Shown: positions 8,761 to 17,374, numbered from the stretch's first letter. The stretch: 64,000 nucleotides of DNA from Paludibacter sp. (GCA_019163375.1 JAFLKK010000002.1:62001-126000); one strand, 5' to 3'. Program-made: numbers and translations. The notes: generated by a model from the letters alone, not told the origin.

Positions 8761-9066
8761 ATGAATATTAAAGAATTAAGGCAAAAGCCCCTTTGGCAAA
8801 TGACAGGTGAAGAGTTTCTGTTTCTTCACCAGAACTCCCCAGCGACAGACGCACAGCAACCGACCGTTACCATCGATACCACTAAAAAGTATGTTTACGG
8901 CATACTTGGTATTGCTAAACTTTTCGGTTGTAGTATGCCCACAGCTAACCGTATAAAACAAAGCGGAAAGATAGATCGTGCTATTACTCAGATAGGGCGT
9001 AAAATTATAGTTGATGCTCAGCTAGCCATTGAATTGGCAGGTCGTAAAACAGGAGGCAGGGGATAA
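8761..9066 (+). CDS. DUF3853 family protein (NBU orf2x-like, putative excision/DNA-binding factor)
   Basis: A 101-residue protein. The N-terminus (IKELRQKPLWQMTGEEFLFL) and the C-terminal segment (GILGIAKLFGCSMPTANRIKQSGKI, then IGRKIIVDAQLAIE) are typical of DUF3853 proteins found beside NBU-like integrases. The second half has a winged-helix/helix-turn-helix look similar to excisionases. In NBU1 the equivalent small gene is part of the region needed for excision. It ends 4 bp before the ATPase gene at 9071, so the two are probably co-transcribed. Confidence 0.85.
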   Translation: MNIKELRQKPLWQMTGEEFLFLHQNSPATDAQQPTVTIDTTKKYVYGILGIAKLFGCSMPTANRIKQSGKIDRAITQIGRKIIVDAQLAIELAGRKTGGRG

Positions 9067-9070
9067 GGCT

Positions 9071-10123
9071 ATGGCAACAACAAAAGAACAAAACTCCGAA
9101 AAGGATATACATATCCTTTGGGAAAGTGCACGGTTACGTGTGACCGATGAATTTACAGAACCTCCAGAAGTACTAAGTATTGGTGATTCAGTAATAGGCA
9201 CCTTAGGAAATTTCAGTGCATCAACAGGAAAAGCAAAGAGTAAGAAAACCTTTAATGTTTGTGCTATTGTAGCAGCTGCCATGATAAACGGTACGGTACT
9301 TCGGTATCGTGCCACACTTCCCCCGAACAAGTCCACTATTTTGTATGTAGATACCGAACAAAGCCCTTACCACTGTATCCGGGTAATGGAACGTATTTTA
9401 ATGTTGGCTAAACTACCGATAGACAGACAGCCCGATAAACTCGAATTTCTCGCCTTGCGAAAGTTTACGCCTAAAGTGCGTATTGCCATCATAGAGAAAG
9501 CGATATATCACACGCAAGGGTTAGGACTTGTCATTATTGATGGTATAAGGGATCTGGCGTATGATATAAACTCTCCAAGTGAAGCCACTAACCTTATATC
9601 CAAATTGATGCAGTGGACAGATGAACGGCAGATCCATATTCATACAGTGTTGCACCAAAATAAAGGCGATGATAATTCACGTGGTCATATCGGTACGGAG
9701 CTGAATAATAAATCAGAAACAATATTGCAGATAGCCAAAGATGAGTTTGATAAGGATATAAGCATTGTCTCATCTGTACATATGCGAACTATAGAGTTTG
9801 AGCAGTTTGCTTTTAGGATTAATGAGTTAGCACTCCCTGAATTGATAGAGGATTACCAACCTAATGAAACAGCACCCAAAAGAGGATTTGATTATAAGGC
9901 TCTCACGGAACAGCAACACCGCCAAGCATTGGAAGTTGCTTTTGCACAGGATGAGGAACACAATTACAGCACTTTAATCGATTCTCTACAGAAAGCTTAC
10001 GAATCGGTCGGGTATAAATATGGGAGAAACAAAATCATAGGATTAAAGGTCTTTCTGACCAATAAGAGAATTGTTGTGCAAGAAGGAAAAAAGTACAAGT
10101 ACAATCCGGATTTTCACTACTAA
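9071..10123 (+). CDS. RepA-like AAA ATPase of mobilizable elements (NBU orf3-like)
   Basis: Start chosen at the ATG at 9071, 4 bp after the preceding stop; a longer frame from 9029 would overlap that gene. A 350-residue RecA/DnaB-fold ATPase: Walker A region GNFSASTGKAKSKKT (about residue 41-55), a Walker B-like strand LGLVIIDGIRD (about 156-166), and LHQNKGDDNSRGHIGTELNNK, characteristic of the plasmid RepA (AAA_25) helicase family. The C-terminal ~70 residues look like a winged-helix DNA-binding tail. With the primase downstream it suggests that the excised circle can replicate. The family is firm; replication of this element is inferred. Confidence 0.9.
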   Translation: MATTKEQNSEKDIHILWESARLRVTDEFTEPPEVLSIGDSVIGTLGNFSASTGKAKSKKTFNVCAIVAAAMINGTVLRYRATLPPNKSTILYVDTEQSPYHCIRVMERILMLAKLPIDRQPDKLEFLALRKFTPKVRIAIIEKAIYHTQGLGLVIIDGIRDLAYDINSPSEATNLISKLMQWTDERQIHIHTVLHQNKGDDNSRGHIGTELNNKSETILQIAKDEFDKDISIVSSVHMRTIEFEQFAFRINELALPELIEDYQPNETAPKRGFDYKALTEQQHRQALEVAFAQDEEHNYSTLIDSLQKAYESVGYKYGRNKIIGLKVFLTNKRIVVQEGKKYKYNPDFHY

Positions 10124-10141
10124 TTGGGTGTCAATAAAAGT

Positions 10142-10254
10142 AGTTTAGTTTATTCTGGGTATATATAGTATAGAGTAAAGTAAACCTTTTCCAATTAACT
10201 CACACAAGCAGTTTAGTTTAGTCTGTTGTCTATATATACAAAGTAAACTAAACC
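10142..10254. repeat. Two copies of a dyad repeat upstream of the primase
   Basis: Copy 1 (10142-10186) has AGTTTAGTTTA then AGTAAAGTAAACC. Copy 2 (10210-10254) has AGTTTAGTTTAG then AAGTAAACTAAACC. Each copy is an inverted repeat around a TATATATA core, and the two copies are about 68 bp apart. Their place between the RepA-like ATPase and the primase suits iterons, an origin or an operator. Function is inferred. Confidence 0.55.
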
Positions 10255-10377
10255 ACTATACATCCCTATTTAGCCACAAAGAGATGTTGCTGGCGAAAAG
10301 AAAAAGACTATTTCCATTTCAGGTTTCAAATCTCAAACTTCAAATTACCATTTCAATTTTTCATTATTGTTATTATT

Positions 10378-11352
10378 ATGAATATAGAACAAGCAAAAAA
10401 AATAGCCATTGAGGAGTATCTCCAAAGTTACGGTATAACTCCGGTCAGAGGACAAGGCAACAGCCTTTGGTATATGTCTCCGTTTCGGGTAGAGAGCGAA
10501 GCATCATTCAAAGTAAACCGAGATAAGAACCTGTGGCATGACTTCGGCAGCGATGAAAAAGGGAATATCATCAAGCTGGCGATGATGCTACAAAAGACAG
10601 CTAGTGTTGCTCAGGCACTAAAATCTATTGAAGATAAGATACCGCATATCAAACCACTTTCTTTTTCTTTTCGCCAGCAAGAATCTTTTGAAGGATTGGA
10701 AGATATTGTGCTAAAGCCATTAGCAAATACAGCCTTAATTCAATATCTAAATGAAAGGCTGATTCCGATCGGTTTAGCACAGCAGTATTGTAAGGAGGTT
10801 TATTATACGTGCAAGGGCAAGCCTTATTTTGCCATCGCGTTTCCTAACGAATGGGGCGGATATGATACGCAGAATAAATACTTTAAGGGGTGCATTGCTC
10901 CAAAGGCAATAACAATCATTGATAACGGCAAATCAACGTGTAGTGTTTTTGAGGGCTTTATCGACTTTCTTTCTTATCTGGTTTTGAAGTTACGCCACAA
11001 TCCCGACCAATCTATATTCAAAGAAAAGGATTACTATATTTTAAACTCTGTGAGTAATACATCAAAGTTGCTTGATAGACTTGAAAAGTACGAGAGAATC
11101 TACTGCTACCTGGATAACGATCAAGCAGGTATACGCTCAACGAATGACATTCGAAAAAGGTACGGGTCAAAGCTTTCAGACCAGTCGATACATTACAAGG
11201 AGTACAAAGATGTAAATGATTTTCTATGTGGAAAGAAATTGTTAGAAAAAGTTTGTCTGCCACCAAATAAATTGCCAGAAAACAAGATGCCGATAAAACA
11301 AGAAGAAGAAAAAATACAAACAAAGAAACTCACTAACAGGATGAAGTTATAG
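10378..11352 (+). CDS. CHC2-type/Toprim DNA primase (NBU PrmN-like)
   Basis: A 324-residue primase. The N-terminal part (MSPFRVESEASFKVNRDKNLWHDFG at about 33-56) matches the CHC2 fold but has no zinc-binding cysteines, as is common for Bacteroidetes element primases. The Toprim domain shows the acidic motif VFEGFIDFLSYL (about 190-201) and YCYLDNDQAG (about 242-251, the DxD pair). The tail is Lys/Glu-rich. In NBU1 the equivalent PrmN1 has its gene directly before oriT and mobN1, the same order as here. It probably primes replacement-strand synthesis after transfer or replication of the circle. Confidence 0.9.
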   Translation: MNIEQAKKIAIEEYLQSYGITPVRGQGNSLWYMSPFRVESEASFKVNRDKNLWHDFGSDEKGNIIKLAMMLQKTASVAQALKSIEDKIPHIKPLSFSFRQQESFEGLEDIVLKPLANTALIQYLNERLIPIGLAQQYCKEVYYTCKGKPYFAIAFPNEWGGYDTQNKYFKGCIAPKAITIIDNGKSTCSVFEGFIDFLSYLVLKLRHNPDQSIFKEKDYYILNSVSNTSKLLDRLEKYERIYCYLDNDQAGIRSTNDIRKRYGSKLSDQSIHYKEYKDVNDFLCGKKLLEKVCLPPNKLPENKMPIKQEEEKIQTKKLTNRMKL

Positions 11353-11728
11353 GCAGCCTTTGGGTCTGCTTTGTATTATTCTCGATTTTTAATGGGCAGC
11401 ACGCAGCCGATAACGGACATTATAAATAATGCCATAGCTTATTAGGGCTTTTTCTTTACGCTTCGTTGCACTACACTAAAAAAGCCCACTAAGCCAAGGG
11501 GCAAGCCCCTTTGGAAACCCAAGAAAAAATCTTCGATTTTAGAAACACAAACACAAACACAAACACAAACACAAACACAAACACAATGCAGACGCAAGTG
11601 CAACAATACAACAATACAACAATACAGCAAAGCAACAAACAAACAAGTAAACAAACAAACAAACAAGTAAACAAGTAAACAAACCAATCAACGAACGAAC
11701 GAACTAACTAACTAACCAATCAACTAAT
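11353..11728. other. Putative oriT region and A/C-rich microsatellite leader
   Basis: 376 bp without a gene. The first half holds two dyads: AGGGCTTTTT (11444-11453) with AAAAAAGCCC (11478-11487), and CCAAGGGGC-AA-GCCCCTTTGG (11494-11514). In NBU elements oriT lies exactly here, between primase and relaxase, and MobV oriTs contain such inverted repeats. The second half is the simple-repeat leader described separately. The nick site itself cannot be read from sequence alone. Confidence 0.55.
11543..11728 (+). repeat. Chained microsatellites with periods 6, 8 and 4 before the relaxase
   Basis: (AAACAC)x7 at 11543-11584, then three CAACAATA units (period 8) at 11601-11624, then period-4 AAAC/AAGT units to about 11690, three GAAC units to 11704 and CTAA/TAAC units to 11716, ending just before the ATG at 11729. 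The coding strand is almost free of T and G, so the mRNA leader should be unstructured. Long reverse-strand frames here (runs of VCVCV) are artefacts of the repeat. Confidence 0.9.
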
Positions 11729-13036
11729 ATGGGATATGCCGTTCTCCATCTAGAAAAAACCTCCGGCACTGACGCCGGAATGTCAGCGCACATAGAGCGC
11801 ACCATCTCTCCAAAAAATTCCGACCCATTGCGAACTCACTTGAACAAAGAACTTGTTCAGTTTCCCAAAGGTGTCAGCAATCGGACACATGCTATCCAAT
11901 ACAGATTAGAGAGTGCAGGCTTGACCCGAAAAATAGGAAAGAACCAAGTCCGGGCAATTCGTATTTTACTTACTGGAAGTCCTGATGATATGAAGAAAAT
12001 CGAGTCAAGTGAACGACTCGATGACTGGTGCCGGGATAATATGGAATGGCTAAGGAAAACCTATGGAAAAGAGAATGTTGTTTCTGCAGTATTGCATATG
12101 GATGAAACAACCCCACATATTCACGCAACCGTAGTGCCCATTACCACCGGAGAGCGAAGAAAAGCCAAGCAGGAACAATCCACCACAAAGAAGAAGTACC
12201 ACAAGAAAAGCATAGACAATGTTCGCCTTTGTGCTGATGATGTAATGTCCCGTGTAAAGCTCAAAGAGTATCAGAATAGTTATTCCCAGGCAATGACAAA
12301 ATATGGCTTACAACGTGGCATTGATGGTTCTGAAGCCAAGCACGTATCCACCTCACAGTATTACCGTGAACTGCTTTCACAGACAGAAAGTGTGCAGGAG
12401 AATATAGGCAACTTACTTCAGCAGCAGGAACGGGTAATTCAAGAGCTATCAAAAATCAGGAGCGAGATTAAAACAGAGAAATTTAAGAGTACAGCGGTAA
12501 ATGTTGCTACTTCCGCTATAGAAGGGATTAGTTCAGTCTTTGATAATTCCAAAGTAAAAAAACAACAACAGGAAATAGAAAAGCTAAAAACAGAAAACAG
12601 AAATCTCAATCATGAAGTCGAGCAGTTAAACGAGCATGGACACACTTTAAAGACTGAATATACAAAAACGACAGACAAACTTCGTGAAGAACTTAGAAAG
12701 ATCTATGACCTGTTTCCGAATATCAGAGATATACTTAATATTGAAAAGCTCTGCAAAACGGTAGGTTTTTCCGAAGAATTGACCCAAAAGATACTTACAA
12801 TGAAACCAGTAGGCTTTAAAGGAAGAGTTTATTCTCCAGAGTATCAACGTGAATTTGAAACAGATCACTCTATCGCTAAAATAGAAAAAGACAGTGCTGA
12901 GCCTAATCGACTTCGATTGTTTGTCGATAACCTAGAAATAACAGAATGGTTCAAAAAGAAATATCAAGAGTTTCAGAAAGATTTAGGGATTAACCCAAAA
13001 CTAAAACAAGGAGAAGATAGAGGTTTTAAAATATAA
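11729..13036 (+). CDS. MobV-family (Pre/Mob) relaxase, MobN-like
   Basis: A 435-residue protein. The Pre/Mob N-terminal domain spans about 1-215. The metal/catalytic motif HMDETTPHIHA (123-133, the HxDExxPHxH signature) is intact, and GYAVLHLEK with SAHIERT at the start are typical. Residues about 220-330 are a long coiled coil; the C-terminal ~100 residues are a basic tail. The relaxase nicks oriT in the region just upstream and pilots the strand through a helper ICE's conjugation apparatus. It is intact and in the NBU position after the primase. A terminator-like hairpin follows at 13277. Confidence 0.95.
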   Translation: MGYAVLHLEKTSGTDAGMSAHIERTISPKNSDPLRTHLNKELVQFPKGVSNRTHAIQYRLESAGLTRKIGKNQVRAIRILLTGSPDDMKKIESSERLDDWCRDNMEWLRKTYGKENVVSAVLHMDETTPHIHATVVPITTGERRKAKQEQSTTKKKYHKKSIDNVRLCADDVMSRVKLKEYQNSYSQAMTKYGLQRGIDGSEAKHVSTSQYYRELLSQTESVQENIGNLLQQQERVIQELSKIRSEIKTEKFKSTAVNVATSAIEGISSVFDNSKVKKQQQEIEKLKTENRNLNHEVEQLNEHGHTLKTEYTKTTDKLREELRKIYDLFPNIRDILNIEKLCKTVGFSEELTQKILTMKPVGFKGRVYSPEYQREFETDHSIAKIEKDSAEPNRLRLFVDNLEITEWFKKKYQEFQKDLGINPKLKQGEDRGFKI

Positions 13037-13276
13037 GCAACATACTATTGCTGGTTCTATTTTTAAGTCTATACATAGTTGTCGATATTTATGCTCTTTT
13101 ACTTCTTAAGACGTTAAGCCCAAACGACTACCCCTGAATTACTCAAGAGAAGTCAGAACATAAACAATTTTTTTTCTCATGTACCCTATATGTACCGTAT
13201 AGAGGTATTAGTATATGATTAAAAACCTATACATTTGCGCAATCGAAATTAACAATTAAACATGTGCAATACAATT

Positions 13277-13312
13277 CACTGCTTATCAAGTTAGATATGC
13301 AGTGTTTTTTTT
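13277..13312 (+). terminator. Terminator-like hairpin after the relaxase gene
   Basis: CACTGC (13277-13282) pairs with GCAGTG (13299-13304), with partial pairing inward, followed by eight T residues. It lies 240 bp after the relaxase stop. The stem is short, so termination is plausible but not certain. Confidence 0.5.
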
Positions 13313-13861
13313 TATACTGGTTGAATTGAAACCTCACCGAGTAGATACAAACCGTATAATATGTAACGGAAAATATTTTCAACCTAGACTTTTCTGATTT
13401 AGAACTTTTAGTGCATTATTAACTATATATCCCAACTTCAAAGTGCATTTGATTCAATTTTGTTTCAATGACAATATTGTACAATAATCATAAAATGCGT
13501 TACTTTGCAAAGAGTCAAACAAGCTTTATATATGTTTTAAAACTTAAAAGTAAGTTAAGTGAATGGAAGTTTGAATCAAATCAATAAAGATGAAAGATTA
13601 TAAATGAGTGTCGTATTCCTTATTACAAAAGAAAACAAAACGGCTACACAGATTTTTAGATATAGACAGCTACTGTCACTTGTAAATTTAGCTCGATTCG
13701 AAAAAGTAGTTGTATTATAGGTAAATAGATGCCAGAAAATGAATTTCTAAATCGATATAAATAAAATATAAATTATTTAATCATTTTTCGAGAGCAACAA
13801 AAAATAACACAAATTGATAACACAAAAAACTTTTTCCGACACACTAATTTACTTAATGAAT

Positions 13862-13892
13862 TTGCGTATATCGTTGTCTATTAGTATATTTG
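13862..13892 (+). promoter_or_regulatory. Promoter for the cargo lipoprotein operon
   Basis: TTG at 13862-13864 and TATATTTG at 13885-13892 with a 20-bp spacer fit the Bacteroidetes consensus. The predicted transcript starts near 13899 and carries the 95-bp structured repeat in its leader before the first cargo gene at 14267. Confidence 0.5.
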
Positions 13893-14034
13893 AAAATCGA
13901 TGGGTTAAATACTGGATAAAGACCTAATAATAACAGGTAAAAAGCACGAACTGTTTTTATTACTCAGCAATTAGAAAAAACAGCAATCTAGTCAATTTCT
14001 CACGGCAGATTGCACAGGGGTTTATTTTACAATA

Positions 14035-14129
14035 GAGCATAACAAAAGGCGGAGCCGGTTATTGAATTGTTAGCGCAACTTAACCGACTTCCGCCCCGCT
14101 CTTCACTTATAAAAAGAAAGGAGGATACA
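14035..14129 (+). repeat. 95-bp structured repeat, copy A
   Basis: It differs from copy B (15694-15788) at only 4 of 95 positions, without gaps. It folds as GGCGGA with TCCGCC outside and CCGGTTA with TAACCG inside, around TTGAATTGTTAGCGCAACT, and ends in AAAGAAAGGAGGATACA. Three of the four differences are C-to-U changes in or next to the outer stem, leaving G-U wobble pairs where they fall within it. It is upstream of the lipoprotein gene at 14267. Confidence 0.85.
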
Positions 14130-14266
14130 AAACTATAGAATAAAAATGAGATTTAAAGAACTATACGGTAGGTATTAAACAAAAATAACTATCGGAAGCT
14201 AATAGCAAATTAATTAAAGAAAATATCAAATTAGAAGTTTGAACAAATATAACAACTTAAAAAGAA

Positions 14267-15286
14267 ATGAAATATAGATTTTACTTATTTACACTTTTAA
14301 TCTTCACGTTGACATCCTGCGAAAAAGCATCAGAAGTTGAAGATTCACAAATAGCTAATGCAATAGAATTTGGAGGACTAAAGGTTAGCCTGCCTTCGAA
14401 TTATAATAAAAGTGTTTTGTCCTTAAGTTTGTCCGATTTACAAAATCAATTTTATTCAGCAAGTACTGTCGGACTCTTAAAGGTAAAGTCATCGGAAGAC
14501 ATGGGCATAACTCTAGAAAGAATGGCTAGTCTCACAGACAATGTTTTGAGTAAATATCCAAATCTGGATAGCTTAAGTGCAAATGACATCAGTATAATAA
14601 AGCGTGATTTTATAGGTATGGACGAGAAATCTATTCCTGAAAATATAGACGTAATCGATAGCTTTTATACTGCTCTGAGTAGATATGACCTTGTTAGAGC
14701 TTTGTCTACTGAGAATCTATCACCATCGTTGGTGAGATCTAGAGTGACAGCTGAGTATTTGGGATATGATTTAAATTCCGAAGAGTTTTGGTATTTTGTT
14801 TGGCATCCGGCTTTAGTCTCACCAATTAAAAAAGCTACGAATAAAGCAAAAGAGTTAACTGATTCTAATTTTCCAAAAATTATTGCGTATCAAAACAAAG
14901 CTGATGCTTTTCGTCATGCAATATGGAATGTATTAATATGTAAATATATTGGAGAAGACAAAAATGAAATATCCGATTGTACAAAAAAAGCTGAGGATTT
15001 TACAACAAAACATGAGACCGGAGCCACCAAACCAATCGGTATGACAGATGCAGGTTGGGAGCTTGACAAACAGATGGATTTGCATAACAATGCACAAGGT
15101 AGAAAGTATTTCGAAAGTGTAGCTTGGATTGTTAAGGTAGGTATATTTAAAGTAAAACGGGTTCGAGCGCCTTCCGAAGAAGAAATAGTGAGTGGGATAA
15201 AAGGCAAATTGAATTCAGCCCAAAAGATTAATACTGCAAATGATACAAGTAAATATCCTAGTAATATAGTATACATTATTGACTAA
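14267..15286 (+). CDS. Lipoprotein with a C-terminal DUF6973-like domain
   Basis: A 339-residue protein. The signal peptide ends in a lipobox (TLTSC, Cys18), so it is a lipoprotein. The C-terminal half contains KADAFRHAIWN (211-221) and MDLHNNAQGRK (270-280) with conserved His, Asp and Asn residues. This resembles the DUF6973 pattern seen in several extracellular Bacteroidetes and Gram-positive proteins; enzymatic activity is suspected but not shown. The next gene starts 2 bp after the stop, so the pair is co-transcribed. The two genes are bracketed by the 95-bp repeats. The domain match is from pattern memory and is moderately certain. Confidence 0.8.
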   Translation: MKYRFYLFTLLIFTLTSCEKASEVEDSQIANAIEFGGLKVSLPSNYNKSVLSLSLSDLQNQFYSASTVGLLKVKSSEDMGITLERMASLTDNVLSKYPNLDSLSANDISIIKRDFIGMDEKSIPENIDVIDSFYTALSRYDLVRALSTENLSPSLVRSRVTAEYLGYDLNSEEFWYFVWHPALVSPIKKATNKAKELTDSNFPKIIAYQNKADAFRHAIWNVLICKYIGEDKNEISDCTKKAEDFTTKHETGATKPIGMTDAGWELDKQMDLHNNAQGRKYFESVAWIVKVGIFKVKRVRAPSEEEIVSGIKGKLNSAQKINTANDTSKYPSNIVYIID

Positions 15287-15288
15287 TT

Positions 15289-15654
15289 ATGAAACAAATA
15301 TTAATTATTTTATGTCTATCTTTCTTCATGGTCAGTTGTGAAGATTATGATATTGCAACAGTAGTTATTGAGAATAATTCTAGTTATGACTTGTCAAATT
15401 GCAAAGTGTATGCTTACTTTGGCGACACAATTTTACAAGATTCAATAAGTATTGGAGGTGTATTAAAATCCGAAAAATTAAATCGCATATGGAAATCAAA
15501 ATTACCAAGTTCAGATGGTGCATTTTATTTTAAATGTAATCAAAACAATAGAGCTATTGATAAAACATTTGGCTATTTTTCGAATGGTGGTTTATTAGAT
15601 AAACAATATACAATAACAATAACAGACGACGAAGTAACTATCAGTTCAAAATAG
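15289..15654 (+). CDS. Small lipoprotein, unknown function
   Basis: A 121-residue protein with a lipoprotein signal peptide ending FMVSC (Cys17). The mature part looks beta-rich, with no recognisable domain. It starts 2 bp after the DUF6973-like lipoprotein, so the two are translationally coupled. A tightly coupled small secreted partner could be an inhibitor, chaperone or anchor for its neighbour; this is inference from arrangement only. Confidence 0.8.
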   Translation: MKQILIILCLSFFMVSCEDYDIATVVIENNSSYDLSNCKVYAYFGDTILQDSISIGGVLKSEKLNRIWKSKLPSSDGAFYFKCNQNNRAIDKTFGYFSNGGLLDKQYTITITDDEVTISSK

Positions 15655-15693
15655 AACAAAGTAAATTTCTTCACTAGAGGTTATTATATATTG

Positions 15694-15788
15694 GAGCATA
15701 ACAAAAGGCGGAGCCGGTTATTGAATTGTTAGCGCAACTTAACCGACTTCTGCTTCGCTCTTCACTTAAAAAAAGAAAGGAGGATACA
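15694..15788 (+). repeat. 95-bp structured repeat, copy B
   Basis: 91 of 95 bases match copy A. The same hairpin is kept with G-U pairs (GGCGGA with TCTGCT). Similarity continues weakly upstream (GTAAATTTCTTCAC versus GTCAATTTCTCAC in A). It ends in AAAGAAAGGAGGATACA followed by an ATG-TAG pair at 15788-15793, then the gene at 15854. Together the copies flank a 1.6-kb two-gene module. Confidence 0.85.
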
Positions 15789-15853
15789 TGTAGGCCAAAA
15801 ATAGATTTTAGAAAAGACATTTTTTAGTAAATAATTTACAAATATCAAATAAA

Positions 15854-17314
15854 ATGAAAATCAAAATATCCATTTTCACATTACTACTTTTTGTTTTGTC
15901 ATCGTGCAATAATGATGAGAAAATAAATATTGATAATAGTAGCCAAGAGGCTGCTATAACCAAAACCAATGAAGGTTTCTTACATTTTGAATCGCAATCT
16001 GTTTTTGATGATTACTTACAATCTTTAGAAGCAAACAAAGACGGAATTGTAACTAAAAGCAGCAGTCCAATAACAATTAAAGGATTTAAATCAATAAACA
16101 ATCTAAAATCAGAAATTAGTGCACTTCAAACAAGATCTGGAGAGGATGATGAAGTTGGGAGTGAAGAAGAATATAACTTATCACGATGCGAAAGTGTTAT
16201 ACAGGACGAAGTGCTAATGAATGTTTTAGATACAACCATGAGGATTTCCATAGGTGGCAAATACTATAAAATAACAGATAATGGAACTTTCTGTGGTTCA
16301 ATTCAAGACACAGCCAAAATCAACACCATTGCCACTCACTATGATGATTATAAACCGCTGTTCGTGAAGACAGATGAGTTGACATATTCATACGAGGGAA
16401 TTACTTTTAAAGAGATTATAAATACTCAAACAAATGAACCTCTTCCTGCAAGTATCATAACTAAATCATTCAATGATATTAGAGCTCAAAAGGAATCTAT
16501 ATATGGGCTTGATAAATATAATGTCAGCATGAAAAAATTTTTGTTTCTTGGTTGTAATCATACTGAAACAAAGAATTTTGACGATACCCATAGAGTCTTG
16601 TTTAAGTTGTATAATGTGGATTTTCTTTTTGTAGAAAAGTCAGGGATGAAATTAACCCTAGAAAAACGAAAGAAAATCTGGTTTGTTAAGTACTGGGTTT
16701 CGGACAATGCTCAGGATAGAGTAATTGGGTTTAATGAATTTGATACGGAAATGACAATTGCTGCCTCGGTTCCAATGCCTGGAGATAATAGCCAGCCGAA
16801 ATATACTCTGGCAAAAGATCAGGTTCTTTCAACTATAGCGGGTAAGTCTGTCAATCTTCTTTTGGCAACAATAGTCTCGCCACCATTTATGAAAGACTTG
16901 TATGTTGATTTTCCTGCTTGGCTAATTGGTAATAACAATGGTTTATCAACTGATGCTCAAAAAATATACGATGCTTCATTTGGGCTTGCTGCAGATCAAC
17001 TGAGGAGCTATAGCAAATCTAATCTTTTAAGGTTACTTAAGAAATCGTTCCCTGACGATCCACTTCAAGTAATTGAGCATACAACTGATAGACGAAAAAT
17101 AAAACAAGTATATGTAGGGCAAAGAGTATTCGGTGGCGGCGAAGAAAAATCGATTGTGTTTAATTTCTCCGGAGGTATTACTCTTTCATTTGGAAACGGT
17201 TTTAGCATTAAACCATTTGAGCCAACTTCATTTAAAATTAAGTCGGCAGATGTTTATGGCGCTGTAAAGTACAATAACCAATGGCTTGGAATAAGGTTTA
17301 TTGGAAAAGATTAG
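15854..17314 (+). CDS. Large lipoprotein, unknown function
   Basis: A 486-residue protein with a lipoprotein signal peptide (FVLSSC, Cys18) followed by an acidic, Asn/Ser-rich linker. The N-terminal 40-80 region (LHFESQSVFDDYLQSL) recurs as a helper motif in many Bacteroidales lipoproteins that start with DUF4848-like or related domains, but I cannot assign a family. It contains four cysteines after the anchor (CESVI, FCGS, GCNHTET), possibly disulfide-bonded in the periplasm or outside. It follows repeat copy B and precedes two beta-barrel-type proteins, so it probably functions at the outer membrane. Confidence 0.8.
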   Translation: MKIKISIFTLLLFVLSSCNNDEKINIDNSSQEAAITKTNEGFLHFESQSVFDDYLQSLEANKDGIVTKSSSPITIKGFKSINNLKSEISALQTRSGEDDEVGSEEEYNLSRCESVIQDEVLMNVLDTTMRISIGGKYYKITDNGTFCGSIQDTAKINTIATHYDDYKPLFVKTDELTYSYEGITFKEIINTQTNEPLPASIITKSFNDIRAQKESIYGLDKYNVSMKKFLFLGCNHTETKNFDDTHRVLFKLYNVDFLFVEKSGMKLTLEKRKKIWFVKYWVSDNAQDRVIGFNEFDTEMTIAASVPMPGDNSQPKYTLAKDQVLSTIAGKSVNLLLATIVSPPFMKDLYVDFPAWLIGNNNGLSTDAQKIYDASFGLAADQLRSYSKSNLLRLLKKSFPDDPLQVIEHTTDRRKIKQVYVGQRVFGGGEEKSIVFNFSGGITLSFGNGFSIKPFEPTSFKIKSADVYGAVKYNNQWLGIRFIGKD

Positions 17315-17341
17315 CGAATAAATAGCGATAGTAGAATCATT

Positions 17342-17374
17342 AGCTGGACAAAAGTTGTTTACTTTTGTCCAGCT
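17342..17374. repeat. Perfect 14-bp inverted repeat after the large lipoprotein gene
   Basis: AGCTGGACAAAAGT (17342-17355) and ACTTTTGTCCAGCT (17361-17374) with a 5-base loop. There is no T-tract on the plus strand, so it is either a weak terminator, an mRNA-processing or stability element, or an attenuator before the gene at 17395. ACTTTTGTCCAG recurs at 20640-20651, at the end of the last cargo gene. Confidence 0.6.

Larger units (their letters stand above)
13037..14266. other. Long non-coding stretch: end of the mobilization module and leader of the cargo
   Basis: 1.23 kb without a supported gene, very AT-rich. It contains the terminator-like hairpin at 13277-13312, a promoter at 13862-13892, and the first copy of the 95-bp structured repeat at 14035-14129. 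A strong Shine-Dalgarno-like AAAGGAGG at the end of the repeat precedes a possible 10-codon frame at 14146-14178 (MRFKELYGRY) before the lipoprotein gene. The long promoter-to-gene distance (about 370 nt) suggests a regulated or structured leader RNA. Confidence 0.55.

Noticed and set aside
11442-11687. Long reverse-strand open frames with VCVCV/VFVFV runs
   Set aside because: They are translations of the (AAACAC)n microsatellite; no start context, no domain, and they oppose the relaxase leader.
14035-14129. 95-bp repeat considered as a classical integron attC site (a CTAACAATTCAAT stretch on the reverse strand recalls aadA-type attC)
   Set aside because: The RYYYAAC/GTTRRRY core pair is not present at the right spacing, and no integron integrase is seen; the shared stretch may be chance.
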